Part shown: positions 32,936-45,385 of the stretch, piece after piece
Numbering within the stretch: the stretch's first letter is position 1
How the letters are laid out: each line of letters opens with the position of its first letter
Assembly (NCBI GenBank): GCA_007258455.2
Contig: VDFB02193867.1
Span: 570,381,328-570,445,327 of the forward strand
DNA: 64,000 nt
Source of the DNA: Sequoia sempervirens
Taxonomy: Eukaryota; Streptophyta; Pinopsida; Cupressales; Cupressaceae
Direction of reading: 5' to 3'
Made by a program: the position numbers and the translations under genes
Notes under the pieces: generated by a model
The model's input: only the letters and a program-made list of their open reading frames with translations
Database searches by the model: none
What the model was told of the DNA's origin: nothing

Positions 32936-33049
32936 CATTACACAAAAGTTTAAATCTCCTTAGCCACAGTAAGGCGTCCTGTATTTATACAGGGCATTTG
33001 GCTAGGTTGTGCTAAAAGAAAATAACTAAAAAGAATTTTGTTTGCTTAC

Positions 33050-33419
33050 CTGGAATAAGAACATTCTCTGTATCTCCCTCATTTTGATTTTGCTTTGACT
33101 GTTTTTCTTCAGAAATAGAAAATATCTCATTTCTTCCAACCTTCAACACCTCTTTCTCCTCCTCCTCTCCTTCCGAATCATCCTCCAATCCTATAAGCCG
33201 GCATTCTTGCTCGGCGCGTATAATATTCACACCAAAACTATTTTTGCTTTCCTTGTTATTATCATCGGCAAACCCCTGGACTGGGCGCTTACAGCTTCCT
33301 ACAACAGCAATGGCTGCACCAGTTTTCACAGGGCTTTTGGATGAAGAAGAACCTCTAACTCTGGAGAAATTGTGCCTAATTTTGGAGGTGGGTTTGAGGG
33401 AGCTTTCATTGCATCCCAT
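33050..33419 (-). CDS. F-box/kelch-repeat protein, exon 1 with start codon (copy 1)
   Basis: The exon encodes residues 1-123 and the first base of codon 124. The start reads TCC-ATG-GGA and gives MGCNESSLKP. Gly2, Cys3 and Ser6 fit the plant N-myristoylation plus S-acylation pattern (MGCxxS), so the protein may be membrane-tethered, which is unusual for an F-box protein. Then come a basic stretch (KIRHNFSRVRG), a Ser/Lys linker and an acidic run at about residues 77-91 (LEDDSEGEEEEKE), all probably disordered. The exon ends ENVLIP directly before the F-box. Reading past the donor gives only GKQTKFFLVIFF and a stop, confirming the splice site. Confidence 0.9.
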
Positions 33420-34260
33420 GGACGATGGCGTATGTTTATGTCAAACAGCGAATTTCTCCTCCGCTATCAATACGTGGCCAACTTAGCCTAAACTAGGCCA
33501 GAAAAAAGCATTGAAATTTGGTCGACATGGAGATGATTATTAAGCAGCCGTGGACCCATAAAAAGCACCGCCTCCGCAGGTTTCTTTTCTGGCTTAGACA
33601 ATAAGAACATAAAGTGAACGGCAACTTTCCTTAACAAGTCTGACGAGTTTTCAGAAGTGGCCAGGCTGGGACGAATATTAGGCATTCGACATAAAAGATC
33701 GTTTCAACTAACTAAAACTTTTTCAGTGAGGCCAACGGGTTATCGGTAGTTGAATCGGTGAATTTTGTTGACGTCTACCTTTTACCTAGAATTAGCAATC
33801 ATATTTTTAATTTTAATGTGAAATGGATATGTATGATAGACTTTTATTATTTATTTTGAAATGAAGTTTATTGTTTATATGGTTTATTAAGTGTTATTGT
33901 TTATAGGACACAACTAATCTTCGACAAAACGGTATGTCATAGGCATGATAACATACAAAAACACATAAAAACATATATAGAAACATACATAACATGATGG
34001 GATGGCGTAGTTTGGGGCCTATCAAGACAAAGGAAAAAAGTGACGAAACCGACAGACGGGAGGAAATGTTACGGCGATGTAGAGGAGGAGATAACGACAC
34101 CATCAATAAAAATTTCCTGCCTTTCATCGATTGTTAATGTTGTGGGCCAGCTTTCCCATTTAATTCGCCAATGTGGTGGCTTCCATGAGAAGCCATCTTT
34201 TGTTTGAAGTTTGTGCACCTGCTAGCATTGGAGATTGACGTCGGTAAGGCGCGTTCTAAA
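33420..34260. other. Upstream/promoter region of the F-box/kelch gene, copy 1
   Basis: On the minus strand, about 270 bases directly before the start are less AT-rich than the rest and include CCACGTATT (33471), an ACGT core. A 65-aa minus frame at 33685-33488 may be an upstream ORF in the 5' leader, but nothing proves transcription. No clear TATA box. Confidence 0.35.
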
Positions 34261-34269
34261 TTGTAATAA

Positions 34270-35515
34270 CTATTGTTTTTCAAGAAAATGTGTTTAAATT
34301 GATAATTCACAAACTAATTGCAGGTTGAAAAACACTATGTGTTGTGCGTTTTTCATTTTGCACATTGAAAGCTAAAGGTTGGAGAGCACAGGGTGGAGTT
34401 GTAAGTGGGGAAATGAAAAACAAACCATATTGAGGTGAGGGGTGACTAACTGATTTGGTTGTTACTTGTAAAGGGTTTATAAATAGTATGTGGGTTGCAA
34501 GTTTCATAACACTCAGTGTTTTGCAATCGAGAATTTTATTTACAACGTTAATGTACCAAAAACCTTTTGTTATTTACACAATATGAATGTAATGGAAGGA
34601 ACCTTTAAAAGTATTAAGAAGTTATAGCTTGAGTGAAAATTGGATTTCAATTTCTTCATATGATTGAAAAAAAATGCACAAAATAATTGTAAAATGGAAA
34701 ACACAATGTGGGTTGTCAATTATTTCATTTTGCATGTTAAAATCTAAAGGGTGGAGAGCACGAGGAGTTGCAGGTGGGGGATACATAAAACTAAGCAAAT
34801 TGACTTGAGAGGTGACTAACCAATTGGTTTGTTACGTGTATAGGGTTTTACAATAGTTTATGGGTTGCAGGTTTTATAACACCCAGTGTTTTCCGACCTA
34901 CAATTATACATAGACAGTTATTGTAATGAAAATCTTGTGTTATTTAGAGAGTACGAATGTAATGAAAGGCACCTTCAACATTTATCACAATTGTTAGGTA
35001 GACTAAAAATTGTGTTTCAATTTCCTCATGATGGTAAAATAAAATCACCGAATAATTGCAAGTTGGAAAACACAATGTGGGTTGTTAGTTATTTCATTCT
35101 TCATGTTCAAAGTTAAAGGGTGGAGAGCACGGGGAGGAGTTTCAGGTGGGGGACACATAAAACTAACCAAATTGAGCTGAGGGGTGATCAACCGATTGGG
35201 TTGTTACGTGTAGAGGGTTTTACAACAGTTTGCAGGTTGCAAGTTTTATAACACCGAGTGTTTTCCAACCTCCAATTATACGTAGACATTATGGTTGTAA
35301 TGAAAACCTTTTCTTATTTAGACATTACGAATGTAATGAAAGGTACCTTCAAAATTTATAACAAGTTCTAGGTAGACTAAAAATCGTGTTTCAATTTTGC
35401 CATATGATGGTAAAATAAATGCACTAAATAATTGTAGGTTGGAAAACACAATGTGGGTTGTTAGTTATTTCATTCTCCATGTTCAAAGTTAAAGGGTGGA
35501 GAGCACAGGGAAGAT
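34270..35515. repeat. Tandem array, about 370 bp unit, 3-4 copies, copy 1
   Basis: GGTGGAGAGCAC recurs near 34380, 34752, 35121 and 35497 (spacing 369-376). Each unit also has TTGGAAAACACAATGTGGGT, TTTATAACACCxAGTGTTTT, and ACGAATGTAATGAAAGG. The first and last units are partial. Short ORFs here are repeat by-products. In copy 2 the array runs off the window end. Confidence 0.85.
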
Positions 35516-36500
35516 TTTTAATATTTTATTATTTTAATTCCCTAAAGATATGGGGTGTCCCAATTTGACCCCTCTCATTTCTATTTAATCTAGGCCGTGT
35601 CTTCAATTTTTCATCTTTGTCAATTTATCAAAATTCTTCATAGAGATTGAGCACTTTTGTTCAAATATAGGATTCAAGGATGAAATCCCTTGGATTTGGA
35701 GACCAAAGGATGAAACCCTTTGGTTTCCTAAGGGAAATATCATAAAAATATGGTAATTATTCTTCAAATACCTGTTTATATTTTAACAAATATTTTGGTA
35801 TTTTATATTTGTAGTGAGTTTATAATTTAGAAGATTTGGTATATTGTGGAAGCACATATCCTTGTATATAAAAATAATATTTTACTATGAAGGAAGCTTG
35901 ATTATAATTGTGTGCTATTATTTGAAGCTTCAACATATTTTTGATATTTTTGTAATCCATTGTTACATCTTTTTGGGAATTGTTGTATTGGGAAAATATA
36001 GATGAAAATTTCATTATTCATTCACCATATCCTCTCAAATTTATCTCACATGATCTAGGTGATCAAAGAGTGGCGAATAATAATATTTTAAACTCTACTA
36101 TCTTACCTCACCTTCATGGGGATCTTGGTGATCAGAAAATCATCAATATTTTATAAAAAATTATTTGGGTCATTACAATGATCTATATCTACATTAGTAG
36201 AAGAAAATTCACCATAAATTATCCTCAAATTGTATATTATTCATATGTTTAAAAGTTATTGAACTTTATGTTTTAATGTAGTGCATTTGTCTATAAAACG
36301 TACATGTATACAATGATAATCATAAAAATATTCAACTCTATGTGGTACAAGATTAGAAATATCCATTGGATTAATTATGTAAGGAAGCAAGGTATGTGGA
36401 AATAACTTCTTATGTTAATATTAAAGGGAGTGATGTACAAAAACTTAAAATCTTATCCAAATTTATTATATAAAGTATATATAATGTGATCTTGTAGCAT
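35516..36500. other. AT-rich sequence unique to copy 1
   Basis: No gene recognised. A near-palindromic pair GGATGAAATCCCTTGG / GGATGAAACCCTTTGG lies at about 35670-35725. From 35173 on this stretch has no counterpart in the window because copy 2 is cut by the window end. Confidence 0.4.
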
Positions 36501-36514
36501 GCCAATTGTTAAAC

Positions 36515-36643
36515 AAAAGTAAATTCACTAAGTTTTAACCTCAAGTTTTGAACTATAACAGGAGCTCCATCAGTTAAATTTCCTAGTATAAAGTGTGCTA
36601 CCTTAGTAAGCTTGTCTACTACCACCAGAATAACATTGTGCTT
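36515..36643 (-). pseudogene. Ty3/gypsy integrase fragment, cut by the gap
   Basis: The minus strand from 36643 reads NVILVVVDKLTKVAHFILGN then LTDGAPVIVQNL. This is the first catalytic block of the gypsy integrase core (family D-x-I-x-VVVDRLTKxAHF). It runs directly into the N gap, so the assembly broke within a gypsy element. It ends at a stop near 36515. Confidence 0.85.
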
Positions 36644-36743
36644 NNNNNNNNNNNNNNNNNNNNNNNNNNNNNNNNNNNNNNNNNNNNNNNNNNNNNNNNN
36701 NNNNNNNNNNNNNNNNNNNNNNNNNNNNNNNNNNNNNNNNNNN
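36644..36743. other. Assembly gap (100 N)
   Basis: Exactly 100 Ns, a default scaffold gap of unknown size. The sequence to the right is homologous to 8200 onward. Confidence 0.99.
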
Positions 36744-38526
36744 TGTACCTACACACTATGGAGGGGTGGGGGTGGTCCACGTGCCCCCCACCAATTTTTT
36801 TTATTTAAAAAAAAATTCCTTGTAAATTTTTTTATTGTTTTTTTTTTTTAAATAATATTTTTTTAAAAGTCAAGTTGTGCAAATGCTGTGGCGACCATTT
36901 GGCTGTCAATTTTAGACTCGCCATTTTGCTGCAATGGTCATATGGCTGTCAAATTTAATGCTCTAGACTGTGTTTTTTGCACTTTGAGAGTTGTTTTCTT
37001 CCGGAGGCCATAACTTTTGCCCACGATGTCGAAATTGGGCAAACGAGATATCGTCAAAAAGAGGATTCAAAGTACTTTCCAATGGTACATGTATTTTTTG
37101 GAGATTTTTTCTTAGGTCCTTGTTATTTTCATTCAAGGTAAGATCTTCTTTTCTAGAGTTGCCTTTAACTTTTGCATACGATGTCGAAAATGGGCAAATG
37201 AGATATCATCAGAAAGTTGTTTCCGAGCTCTTTGCAGTGGTACAGGTGGTTTTCAGATTTGATTTTTGGTTTTTTCCAAAAATCCTTCTTCTCCTCTGTA
37301 GTCTTTTTGGACCTTATGGGCTCACATTGCATGTATTTATCATCTGTAAATGCACTAAAACAAAGTGCCTCAACTTTGTATGTGTAGTATTGAGATTCTT
37401 GCACATCAATTTGTGCCTTGTTGTACTTGGACAATGATATAAAGTGCCATAGGGGTTGATGTTTTCCTTTGTTTTCCTTCATACCTTTCTCATGCGTATG
37501 TGACTTTTTTTTTCACATCCTTTCTATTTGCTTGTTCTTTCATGATTGCACCTTCAGATGTTCTTGGTTCCTCTTCATGCACTACTTTCAGGCATTTAGT
37601 TTTAGTTTACCTATCATACCTCTCCCTTTTTAGCATTATGGGGGGGTTTCTATTGTTTGTGTTAATGCTTCTTTGGTTTCGCGTTGGAGTGAGCTACGTA
37701 TACAATATTTGTTCCTATGTACTAGGTGGATGCAATGGTTGGTTACCCATGCATTTTGGTGAGATGGAGCACTTACCATATGGACACTCTTGCATTCCTT
37801 CTTTCAACATTTCATAAGTCATTCTACAATAGTGTTTACAGCTTCTTCATGCTTCAGTGGTGTTTTCCATGTTCATCCTTTGTTCCTATTTTTTGGGACA
37901 ATTTCTTCTTGATTGGAGACTTCTTTGTCCTTCACTCTTGTTTGGAGGCTTCTTAGTCCTTCACTTGTATTCCTCTCTTTTGGAGAGGAGTTTTTACCAC
38001 GAGGTTTTCTCCTTTTCTCTTGTTGTGAGAGATCTTTTACATTTGTACATGGGTACCTCATCTGGCCTTGTTTGTCGGGACCCATCTTTGCATTCATGCA
38101 TTTTTTCCCTTAGATTCTTAGCTTCTCTCTAAGTTCATCTTAAGGGGTGTGTTAGAGTAATAGGTTGTTTACTTGATTAATTTAATCATGTTGATTAATT
38201 AATTAAGTCACCTTTACTTTATTTCACTTAAGCTAAACTTAGGAATCTTTATTTATGCATTATTAAATTAGTCATGTTGTCTCGTTCATTATGATCTTAA
38301 CACTTGTCACATGTTAATTTAATCCTCTCCTAGGGTTCTCACTTTAGGGTTTTGATCTCCTTTCTTAAGGATTGATCTGTTTGTAATTATTCATCTTCTT
38401 AGGTAAATCTTCTTGGGTAATGCATTTTTGCTTCATGTTTGCAGAGCACCATTCTGTGTCTCTTGATCTCCTTTGGTGATAGATTATTTGCTTTGGATCT
38501 GTGAGGTTGGATTAACAACTTCTACA
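36744..38526 (+). mobile_element. Non-autonomous LTR retrotransposon, copy 2 (5' part lost in gap)
   Basis: Corresponds to 8200-9961, starting within the poly-A/T-rich internal region. It ends at the same junction and is followed by AATAT (38527-38531). It differs from copy 1 by many more substitutions than the sequence right after it (for example at 36768-36800, 37026, 37071-37140, 37183-37215). Confidence 0.88.
38150..38526 (+). repeat. 3' LTR of the non-autonomous element, copy 2 (377 bp)
   Basis: Corresponds to 9604-9961 but holds about 19 extra bases near 38180 (TTTAATCATGTTGATTAATT), an internal short duplication. Confidence 0.88.
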
Positions 38527-38892
38527 AATATATTATATATTAATTATATAATATAATGATATTATATAATATATGTTGTATAATATATATTATATATATT
38601 AAATATTATATTATAATATATTAATATTATAAATGGGCAAGAAAGAAAGGTAGGGTGAGGTCGAGTTGAGAATCAATATCTACGTATCTTCTTCCCACTA
38701 TGTAATATTACTCTCTTCTCCTTGTGCTCTTGTTCCACTCTCCAAAAAGTAGTTGTGGGAGGGAACATAATTCTAGTGATCAAAATGTTGTCGTTGTTTT
38801 GGGTATATTATATTATATTTATATATTAATATTATAAATTAATATGTATATTAAATATTATATATAATATATTATTTTTTATATGATTTCAT
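38527..38892. repeat. AT-rich low-complexity region, copy 2
   Basis: Counterpart of 9962-10330, nearly identical. Confidence 0.7.
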
Positions 38893-39004
38893 TAGAAACG
38901 AATATCTGTTTCGCTCTGGTCCTTACCATGGCAACATGTACTTTTTACCTGACCCTAGTAAAAAATCAAAGTGAAATTTCATGTTTTTGGGCAAATAAAA
39001 ATGC

Positions 39005-40805
39005 CTTTTTTGTCATATCGCCACTTTTTGGACCCCCATGATCTTGCACTCTCCTCAAGGTTTGATTGACTCCCAAGATTTCTAGATACTTCTGGTAACA
39101 AATGTGCTCTATACAAGAATGAGTTCCTTCACACCAAGAAGAGTATGAAGCCTAACTCGGTCTTTCAAAGTTGGATGCCTAAATGGAATTCCATATGAAA
39201 CACAATGTCAAATGAGGATTTTCTAGGAATCCTTGCCTCTTAGAGCTCTAATAATTCATTGAGCACAAAGTGCCAAGCTTAAATTGAGAGTAATTCGAAG
39301 CCCCTAGAATCATGATGAAGATAGCAAAATTCCTAAGCCACATGGTGAAAACCTTAGTTATTGTTAGAAGAGGCCCAAAGAAAGTCTCTAAGAAGTTTTT
39401 CAATTTTCAAATAAGAATCCCTAGAAGGAATCCAACAAGAGGAATAATACACATGAGTAGTAGTCAAAACTTGAGAGTAAACTTGAAATTTACCAACCAA
39501 AGAGAGAGGCTTTGTAATCTAGAAGGCCAAATTTTTCTCAATTATGGATATAATAGCTTGCCATATGGTAGCATGAGAGACTTGAAAGTCAAATGGAATG
39601 CCAAAAAATCTTAAAACCTCCCATGATCAACCCATTTCCAACCAAAATAATCTACTGACTTATTCTATGAAGGAAAGATTGTTTGTACCATTGTGTCTTG
39701 CCATTGGATAATTGAAAATGAAGCTTTACAAAAAATATCAAGGCAAAGAAGGGACTATTTGACATTATCCTCTTCCTTAATTAAAATAAGGAAAGATTCA
39801 TATGCAAGTGACCATAAATAAGTTGCTTAGTGAATTAGACAAGGTAATACCCTCTATTACTTCTGAGAGAGTACATGGGTCAAAAGATAGTCAAAGCCTT
39901 CAATAATAAGCACATAAAGGACTAAAGGGTATCTTTGGAAAACAAATCAAAAGATCCCAAAATAATTATATTGTTGGACATTAATGGTGATGCAAATAGA
40001 GGCATTCACAAAAAATATCTTAGCTAAATGGACAAAATGGAACCCAAAAGCGAACAAATGAAGCAAGAAAAAATGAAAGACCATTCAATATGATCATGTC
40101 TTGGAAAATAAAATTTGAGAAACACTATAGGTTGTTGAGAGTATCAAGCAGATTCCATCCCTTCCTAAACAACAACAATATTGTCAAGGATGTAATGCGA
40201 CTTAATGAAATGAATTTTCTTAGGGTAGACCAATTGAAGAAGAAGAGGCCACAACATGAGGGCATAAACTTTGACAATAATATCATATAAGAAATTTGAC
40301 AAGTTGATGGGGTGTTGGTTGTAGATATCCTTTGGTTTGCTAACTTTAGTGTGAACTTAATATTGCCTTTGTTAATTAAGATTCCTAAAGAATTACAATA
40401 GAATGCTTCCAAATACACTTTATGAAAGTTCACACCCAAAATGTCCCAAAGAGCCTTAAAAAATCACGAGGGGAATAATCTAAACTAGGAGATTTTTCCT
40501 TTGACATAGTGAACACAATCTCACGTAGATCATCCTTTGTGAGAACTCAATCACAAAGAATTCTTTAAGAGTTAGAAACTTGACAAGGCACTACGTTCAA
40601 GTGTAGAAATGGTCCAGTAAAAAAATATTTGCTTGGGTAGTGTTGGTAAGTGGATTGACACTTGAAATGATACTTGAATCACCCAATGGAAAGTGGAAAA
40701 AGCGCTCCAATAGTTGGAAAAATTGTGTGTGAATTGACAATCTTCCTTTGTGTTTAAGAGAGGTAGCTCCCTTGTATGATAGGGTTTTTGAGGTTTTCAT
40801 GTACT
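39005..40805 (-). pseudogene. LINE reverse transcriptase relic, copy 2
   Basis: Counterpart of 10440-12240 at an offset of 28565. The same broken motifs are seen (RITSLTILLLFRKGWNLL, VYLEAFYCNSLGILINKGN). Differences from copy 1 are very few; one (Leu to Tyr-Gly change near 39563) removes a stop in a shadow frame. Confidence 0.75.
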
Positions 40806-40997
40806 TTGAACCTGAAAGTACAAAAAAGTATGAAAAGACTTAAAGTGACTGAAATTAATAAAGAAACCCTCAATAACAAATATACCAATATTATTAGAGT
40901 TTCACAAAAATACTTAAGATTGAAACGATTCCATCACAAGGATTAAAAACTACACATAAGAAACCCAATGATGAACACATATCAAGTCCAAACACAT

Positions 40998-41555
40998 CTG
41001 GTTCTAGATACCAAGAAGTGAAAATGTTTGAAAGACATATTGAGATCTGACTACTACTTTCACAAATTATTTTGGGATTACAAGAGTTATTATCAACTAC
41101 GAAAAGTTAATAACAACAAGTAAACATCATGGATGCACCTCAAAAATTATTTTCCATTTTGTTTTAGGATTATACAACTCCAAAATCCCTTATGTCAAAC
41201 TTGTGGGAACCAAAAGTCCTTTACAATGCTTAGAGTCTTATATTTATAGCCTCTTTCCTGGTAACTATCCTATAACCAACTTGTAACCACTTCGGTAAGT
41301 ACTTTCACAAATTATGAAATACAAAATATAAGCTTTATTAAAGTTAGAAATTTCTTAATTTTTGTGCAAAGGAAGCGTATTTCAAACCTATTACAAAAAT
41401 GATAAAACTCACTTTTACAAAATAATTCACTAAAACATAACCAATAACCTTTGAATTTTAATTACATGAAAGAAATTTCACAAATTAGCTCATTGAGAAT
41501 TTCAACTTCATTTATTTGCATTGTCTCTGATGTCCTCTAAAGAAGTGTTTTGAGT
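40998..41555 (-). repeat. Candidate LTR and primer site (minus strand), copy 2
   Basis: Counterpart of 12433-12990: primer-like TTGGTATCTAGAACCAG at 40998-41014, TATA box at 41239-41251. Same uncertainties. Confidence 0.35.
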
Positions 41556-41633
41556 TGCACCATGCTTTTGTTGAAGGGAAGATTTTGTTTTGGTTTTTTG
41601 AATGACTTGATAGCTAAGGGCATGACTTTATTT

Positions 41634-44465
41634 TTAAGCATGATCCTTTTGAATATGCTCCAAACTCTGATAATAAATGGATAAGTGATCACTACATGCA
41701 TCAAGAGTAACAAAAATGGTATACAACGTTTTCATTACATCCACACTGAAAGCCTGTTTGTTGAGTAAGTTTGCATTAATCATATTCTCAAAGCTGCCCT
41801 GTATGACATGGGAATCCATATTCTGAATCTCATCCCTTACCGATGTATATGTGATGATTTCTAAAAGATCATCTAAAATTATCATTTTATTTGTTCACAA
41901 GCTACCAACAATTTTTCTTGCTCTACAAAAACTTGACAAATATTGATGAGTTTCCATTCTATACTTAGAAGTCACATATTAGATTTATTTTCTTCTACAC
42001 TTGAGAAAATCTTCCGGGTAATTAAAACATTGGTATCCATTTTGATCATTTCTTGAAGATCTCTTAGAACTCCTTGCCAAACCATCTTCTTCCTTGATGT
42101 TTTTCATCTCCTTTGTAATTTATTATTTCTTAACATTTACTTTTTTGTGAACTTATTTGGCTTTTCCAATAAAGTCTTAAGGGATTTTCTTTTATTTGAT
42201 CCACCCATTTTTCAATCATTTTCCCATATGACTAATATTTATGCAAGCTTTCCATGACTTCTTTCTGAATAATTTCTCCAGGAATGGGAACTGTTGAGGT
42301 AGGAGTTGAATCTAAGGGTAGAGTAGATGTGTCCATTATAGACTTGAGACAAAATGTTAATTCTTGCACTTATTGTTTGAGTTGATCCTTTAAATGTTTC
42401 TCCTTCTCCATCCTTTGTATCAATTTGGCTGTAGATACTTGAAAATTATGAATACCGCCATCATGTGTTGAAGGGTCAAGATCAAATTTAGTGATATCAA
42501 AATCACTCTCATCTATGTTTTTCTCTAAAGTTGGTTGAATTACCTCAACACACAAAGTTTCAAATGAAGAGTCAACTTTCAGCCTATATGTAACTTTGGA
42601 TTTCTTTTGCTTCTTAACCTTCTGAGTCAAATTAAGAATTGTATCAAACTCAGGAGCAACTAGTTGAACAACATGAAGAAGAGGGAATTTGTGAAGAAAT
42701 TGGGATATCTATGGATGATGTTTCCAATGATATAGGAACATTAGGGACAACATGTAAAGAAGTTTCATTAGGAGGGACATTGTTGACTGACATTTTGAGA
42801 GGAAAAATGAAATCATCATGAGAAGGTGATAGGATACAAATAGAGGGTGAGATAGATGGGATTAGTTCCTCATCATTAGGACCATTTTGGGGATCTATGC
42901 ATACCCTTTCCTCTTATTTGGGTCTTCATCATTGCCACCTCCCTAAACATTATGCTAAGAATTAGTAATTGAAATAGGAATTTGTGATATGGTGGAAGAA
43001 GAAGAGCCTTCTTGAGTATCACTCCTTTTCTTTGAAGAATTATCTTTATCCTTTGGTTTTGTAGCTATAGCTTCAAGTATATTCTTCCTTAACCATTCTT
43101 CTGACCTCCTGATAACATGGGATGTCCTCTCACCTAATTCTCTCAACTCTTGACTTGCCCAATTAATAGGTGATAAGGGTAGCGCTTGGAATTTTTCAAA
43201 ATAAATGGGATCAACTAAATATGATCTATCATCCTCTATGCCAGCTACATCCCAACTTAGCCTAAATTTTGTAATTTTCTCAACAGTAAGCCTCATCCAA
43301 TCTCTCATTCAAACCTCAAAATCATCCTTGCAATCTTCCCAAAAGTCCTCAATCTTTGGAAAATGACAATAGCTTACACTAAGTTTCAAATTATCTCTAA
43401 CATACCATTTTCCATCAAAGGGAAACCTCATATTTTAACAACCCAAAGTTAGTTTAACAATGTTCTCTTGATGTTTTGAGCATCCCCTGAAGATTTGCAA
43501 TTGTAGTAACCAAGGTTAATAGGAAAAGGAATATCATTTTTTCTTTTATCTCAACATCTCTTGTTAATCTTGCCAATCTTTCTGCATACTTCAATCATAA
43601 ATTTTGTCATATACATATCTTGGCAACATATAAGGATACCCATTGTAACCTCCAATCCATATATATGTGAACTTCAAAAACTGGATAAAGTAACTCCCAT
43701 ATCCTTTGATAAGAATTGATGCCTCTAGAGATATCCTAAGTCCAATATTACCTTGGAGTTCTTTCACTATCAACATAGTGAAAGCATTGTTGACCCTACA
43801 AAAATGCTTGTAACTCTACACCAATTACAATTGCGAGTAAAAATTATAGATTTGAGTTGCGCTATCAAATATCCCACAACTGTTGAGCCACGACCAAATA
43901 TTCACACTTGCAATAGTATACATATGGTAAGAAGACATAAAACATTGGTTTATCTTGAATTGGGTTAGTTGGTTATACAAACTATCACTAACAATACCCC
44001 CTAATCAACCTTCCCAATCAATAAATTGATCGCCTACACATATGATAGTAATAAACAAGTACATCCATTTTTCAATTCCCTATTAACTTGTTTAAGAGTA
44101 CCACCATGTTGGAAACCTCTTCAATGAACATAGACTTGTGAAGTATCTTTGGCAAATGGGATTTCCCCTTTTTGGGTGTCAACAACCAATGTTTTGCTAT
44201 AGTACTGAGGCATCGATCTTCATTTCAGTAAAATATTGCTCTGCAATTTCTTTATTTATACCAATGAATTGGTTTCTAACCGGCAACCTAAAAATAATCC
44301 CAAGAGAAACGACATCCAATTTTGCTACCAATCTAGATATCATTTGTAATTTTGATTTCTCTAGTCTCTGCATCATATACTTTTGTGCACTCTAGAATAG
44401 GTTCGGGACATTGGATTGCTATTGGATATCTCGTTGCATGTGCTAGCCTACTTTCAAACACCTTC
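41634..44465 (-). pseudogene. Broken gene of unknown family, copy 2
   Basis: Counterpart of 13069-15900. Frames at 43776-43591, 43308-42955, 42630-42370 and 41885-41634 are identical to copy 1. The N-terminal frame is further broken here by an insertion near 44335 (AATCTAGATATC) and substitutions near 44393, so copy 1 is the better preserved of the two. Confidence 0.5.
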
Positions 44466-44519
44466 TATGCAAATGGAGATCTCTTTCCTTCTTCCATGGT
44501 TTCCCAAAAATCTTGAATG

Positions 44520-45385
44520 ATAATATCTCCCAATTTTGTATCCTATATCTCGAGAAGTGTGCTTTCAAGAACCAAGATGAATTCATATCCTTGGTATTTA
44601 TAATTTATTTCATATAAAACCCACCATCGATTTTGAAAAATAAAAATCTATTTGATTGAAAAATCACCACTTACATTGTTGGCCCGGATGAAGTGATGAC
44701 AGATGATGTAGGGGCATTTTGTGATGCATTTTGTATCATGTTGCAAAACTTTGAATTTTGGTTTGTTTTGGGTCAAGAAGGTCCATTTGGACCATTTAAG
44801 GTCATTTGGGGTCATGTTGGATTAGTTTTTGATGATTAGGTGCAAAGTTGTCAAAAAATGCAAAAGTTGTCAAATGTTGTTAAATGCAATTTTACAAAAT
44901 TGGTTAATGGGAGTTAGGTGTCAATTTGAATGTTGTGGGAGGTTGTAATATGATAAATATGACATGTAAACTCGAGAACCAAGGTTGGATAAAAGTTTGC
45001 ACGAAAAAATGAACATTTTGGAAGCATTTTCTTGTGTTTTCATGGTGAAACATGTTGTAAATTGGATTGTACAGACTTGTACTGAATAGTACGGCCCCGC
45101 AAATTATTGAATTTTTTTGAGAATGTTGTTAGCTTTCTAATGCTTTTGGTTTGACTGATTTTCATTGTGTTTTGTGAAAGTTACGATAAAAATAGTGATT
45201 GCTATGTACAAATTTTCACTGTTTCCTACCTGAAAAACTCTTTTGTATGGATTGTATGACCTGATATGGTCAAAGAAAGACATGGGGATGATGAAGCTAT
45301 GAAATAAAGAGCTTTTGGTTTTTGTTTGGAGTTGTTTCATTAAGTTTTGTGAAAGTTATTACATTTTTGGTGATGATAGCCCTGT
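44520..45385. other. Non-coding LTR-like region, copy 2
   Basis: Counterpart of 15950-16801. It carries a short duplication GCATTTTGTGATGCATTTTG near 44712 and TTGGCCCGGATG instead of TTGGGGATG near 44680. Confidence 0.3.

Larger units (their letters stand above)
30518..33049 (-). other. Intron of the F-box/kelch gene (2532 bp, GT-AG), copy 1
   Basis: The donor is CCAG|GTAAGC and the acceptor TTGCAG|GC. The phase-1 junction restores an unbroken F-box. The intron contains a roughly 485 bp imperfect duplication, a roughly 97 bp repeat and about six units of a 60 bp repeat (listed separately). A minus-strand frame at 32397-32621 lies within it and has no recognisable motif. Confidence 0.9.

Noticed and set aside
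33488..33685. 65-aa minus-strand ORF as a separate gene
   Set aside because: It lies just upstream of the F-box/kelch start and probably in its leader. No homology signal is visible.
34886..35116. 76-aa ORF in the tandem array (and its copy at 63714)
   Set aside because: It spans repeat-unit sequence and is broken in the other units.
34270..35515. CRISPR-like array
   Set aside because: Units are about 370 bp with no short-repeat/spacer pattern, and the genome is a plant.
36593..36851. ORFs running through the N gap
   Set aside because: They are translated across undefined bases and are meaningless.
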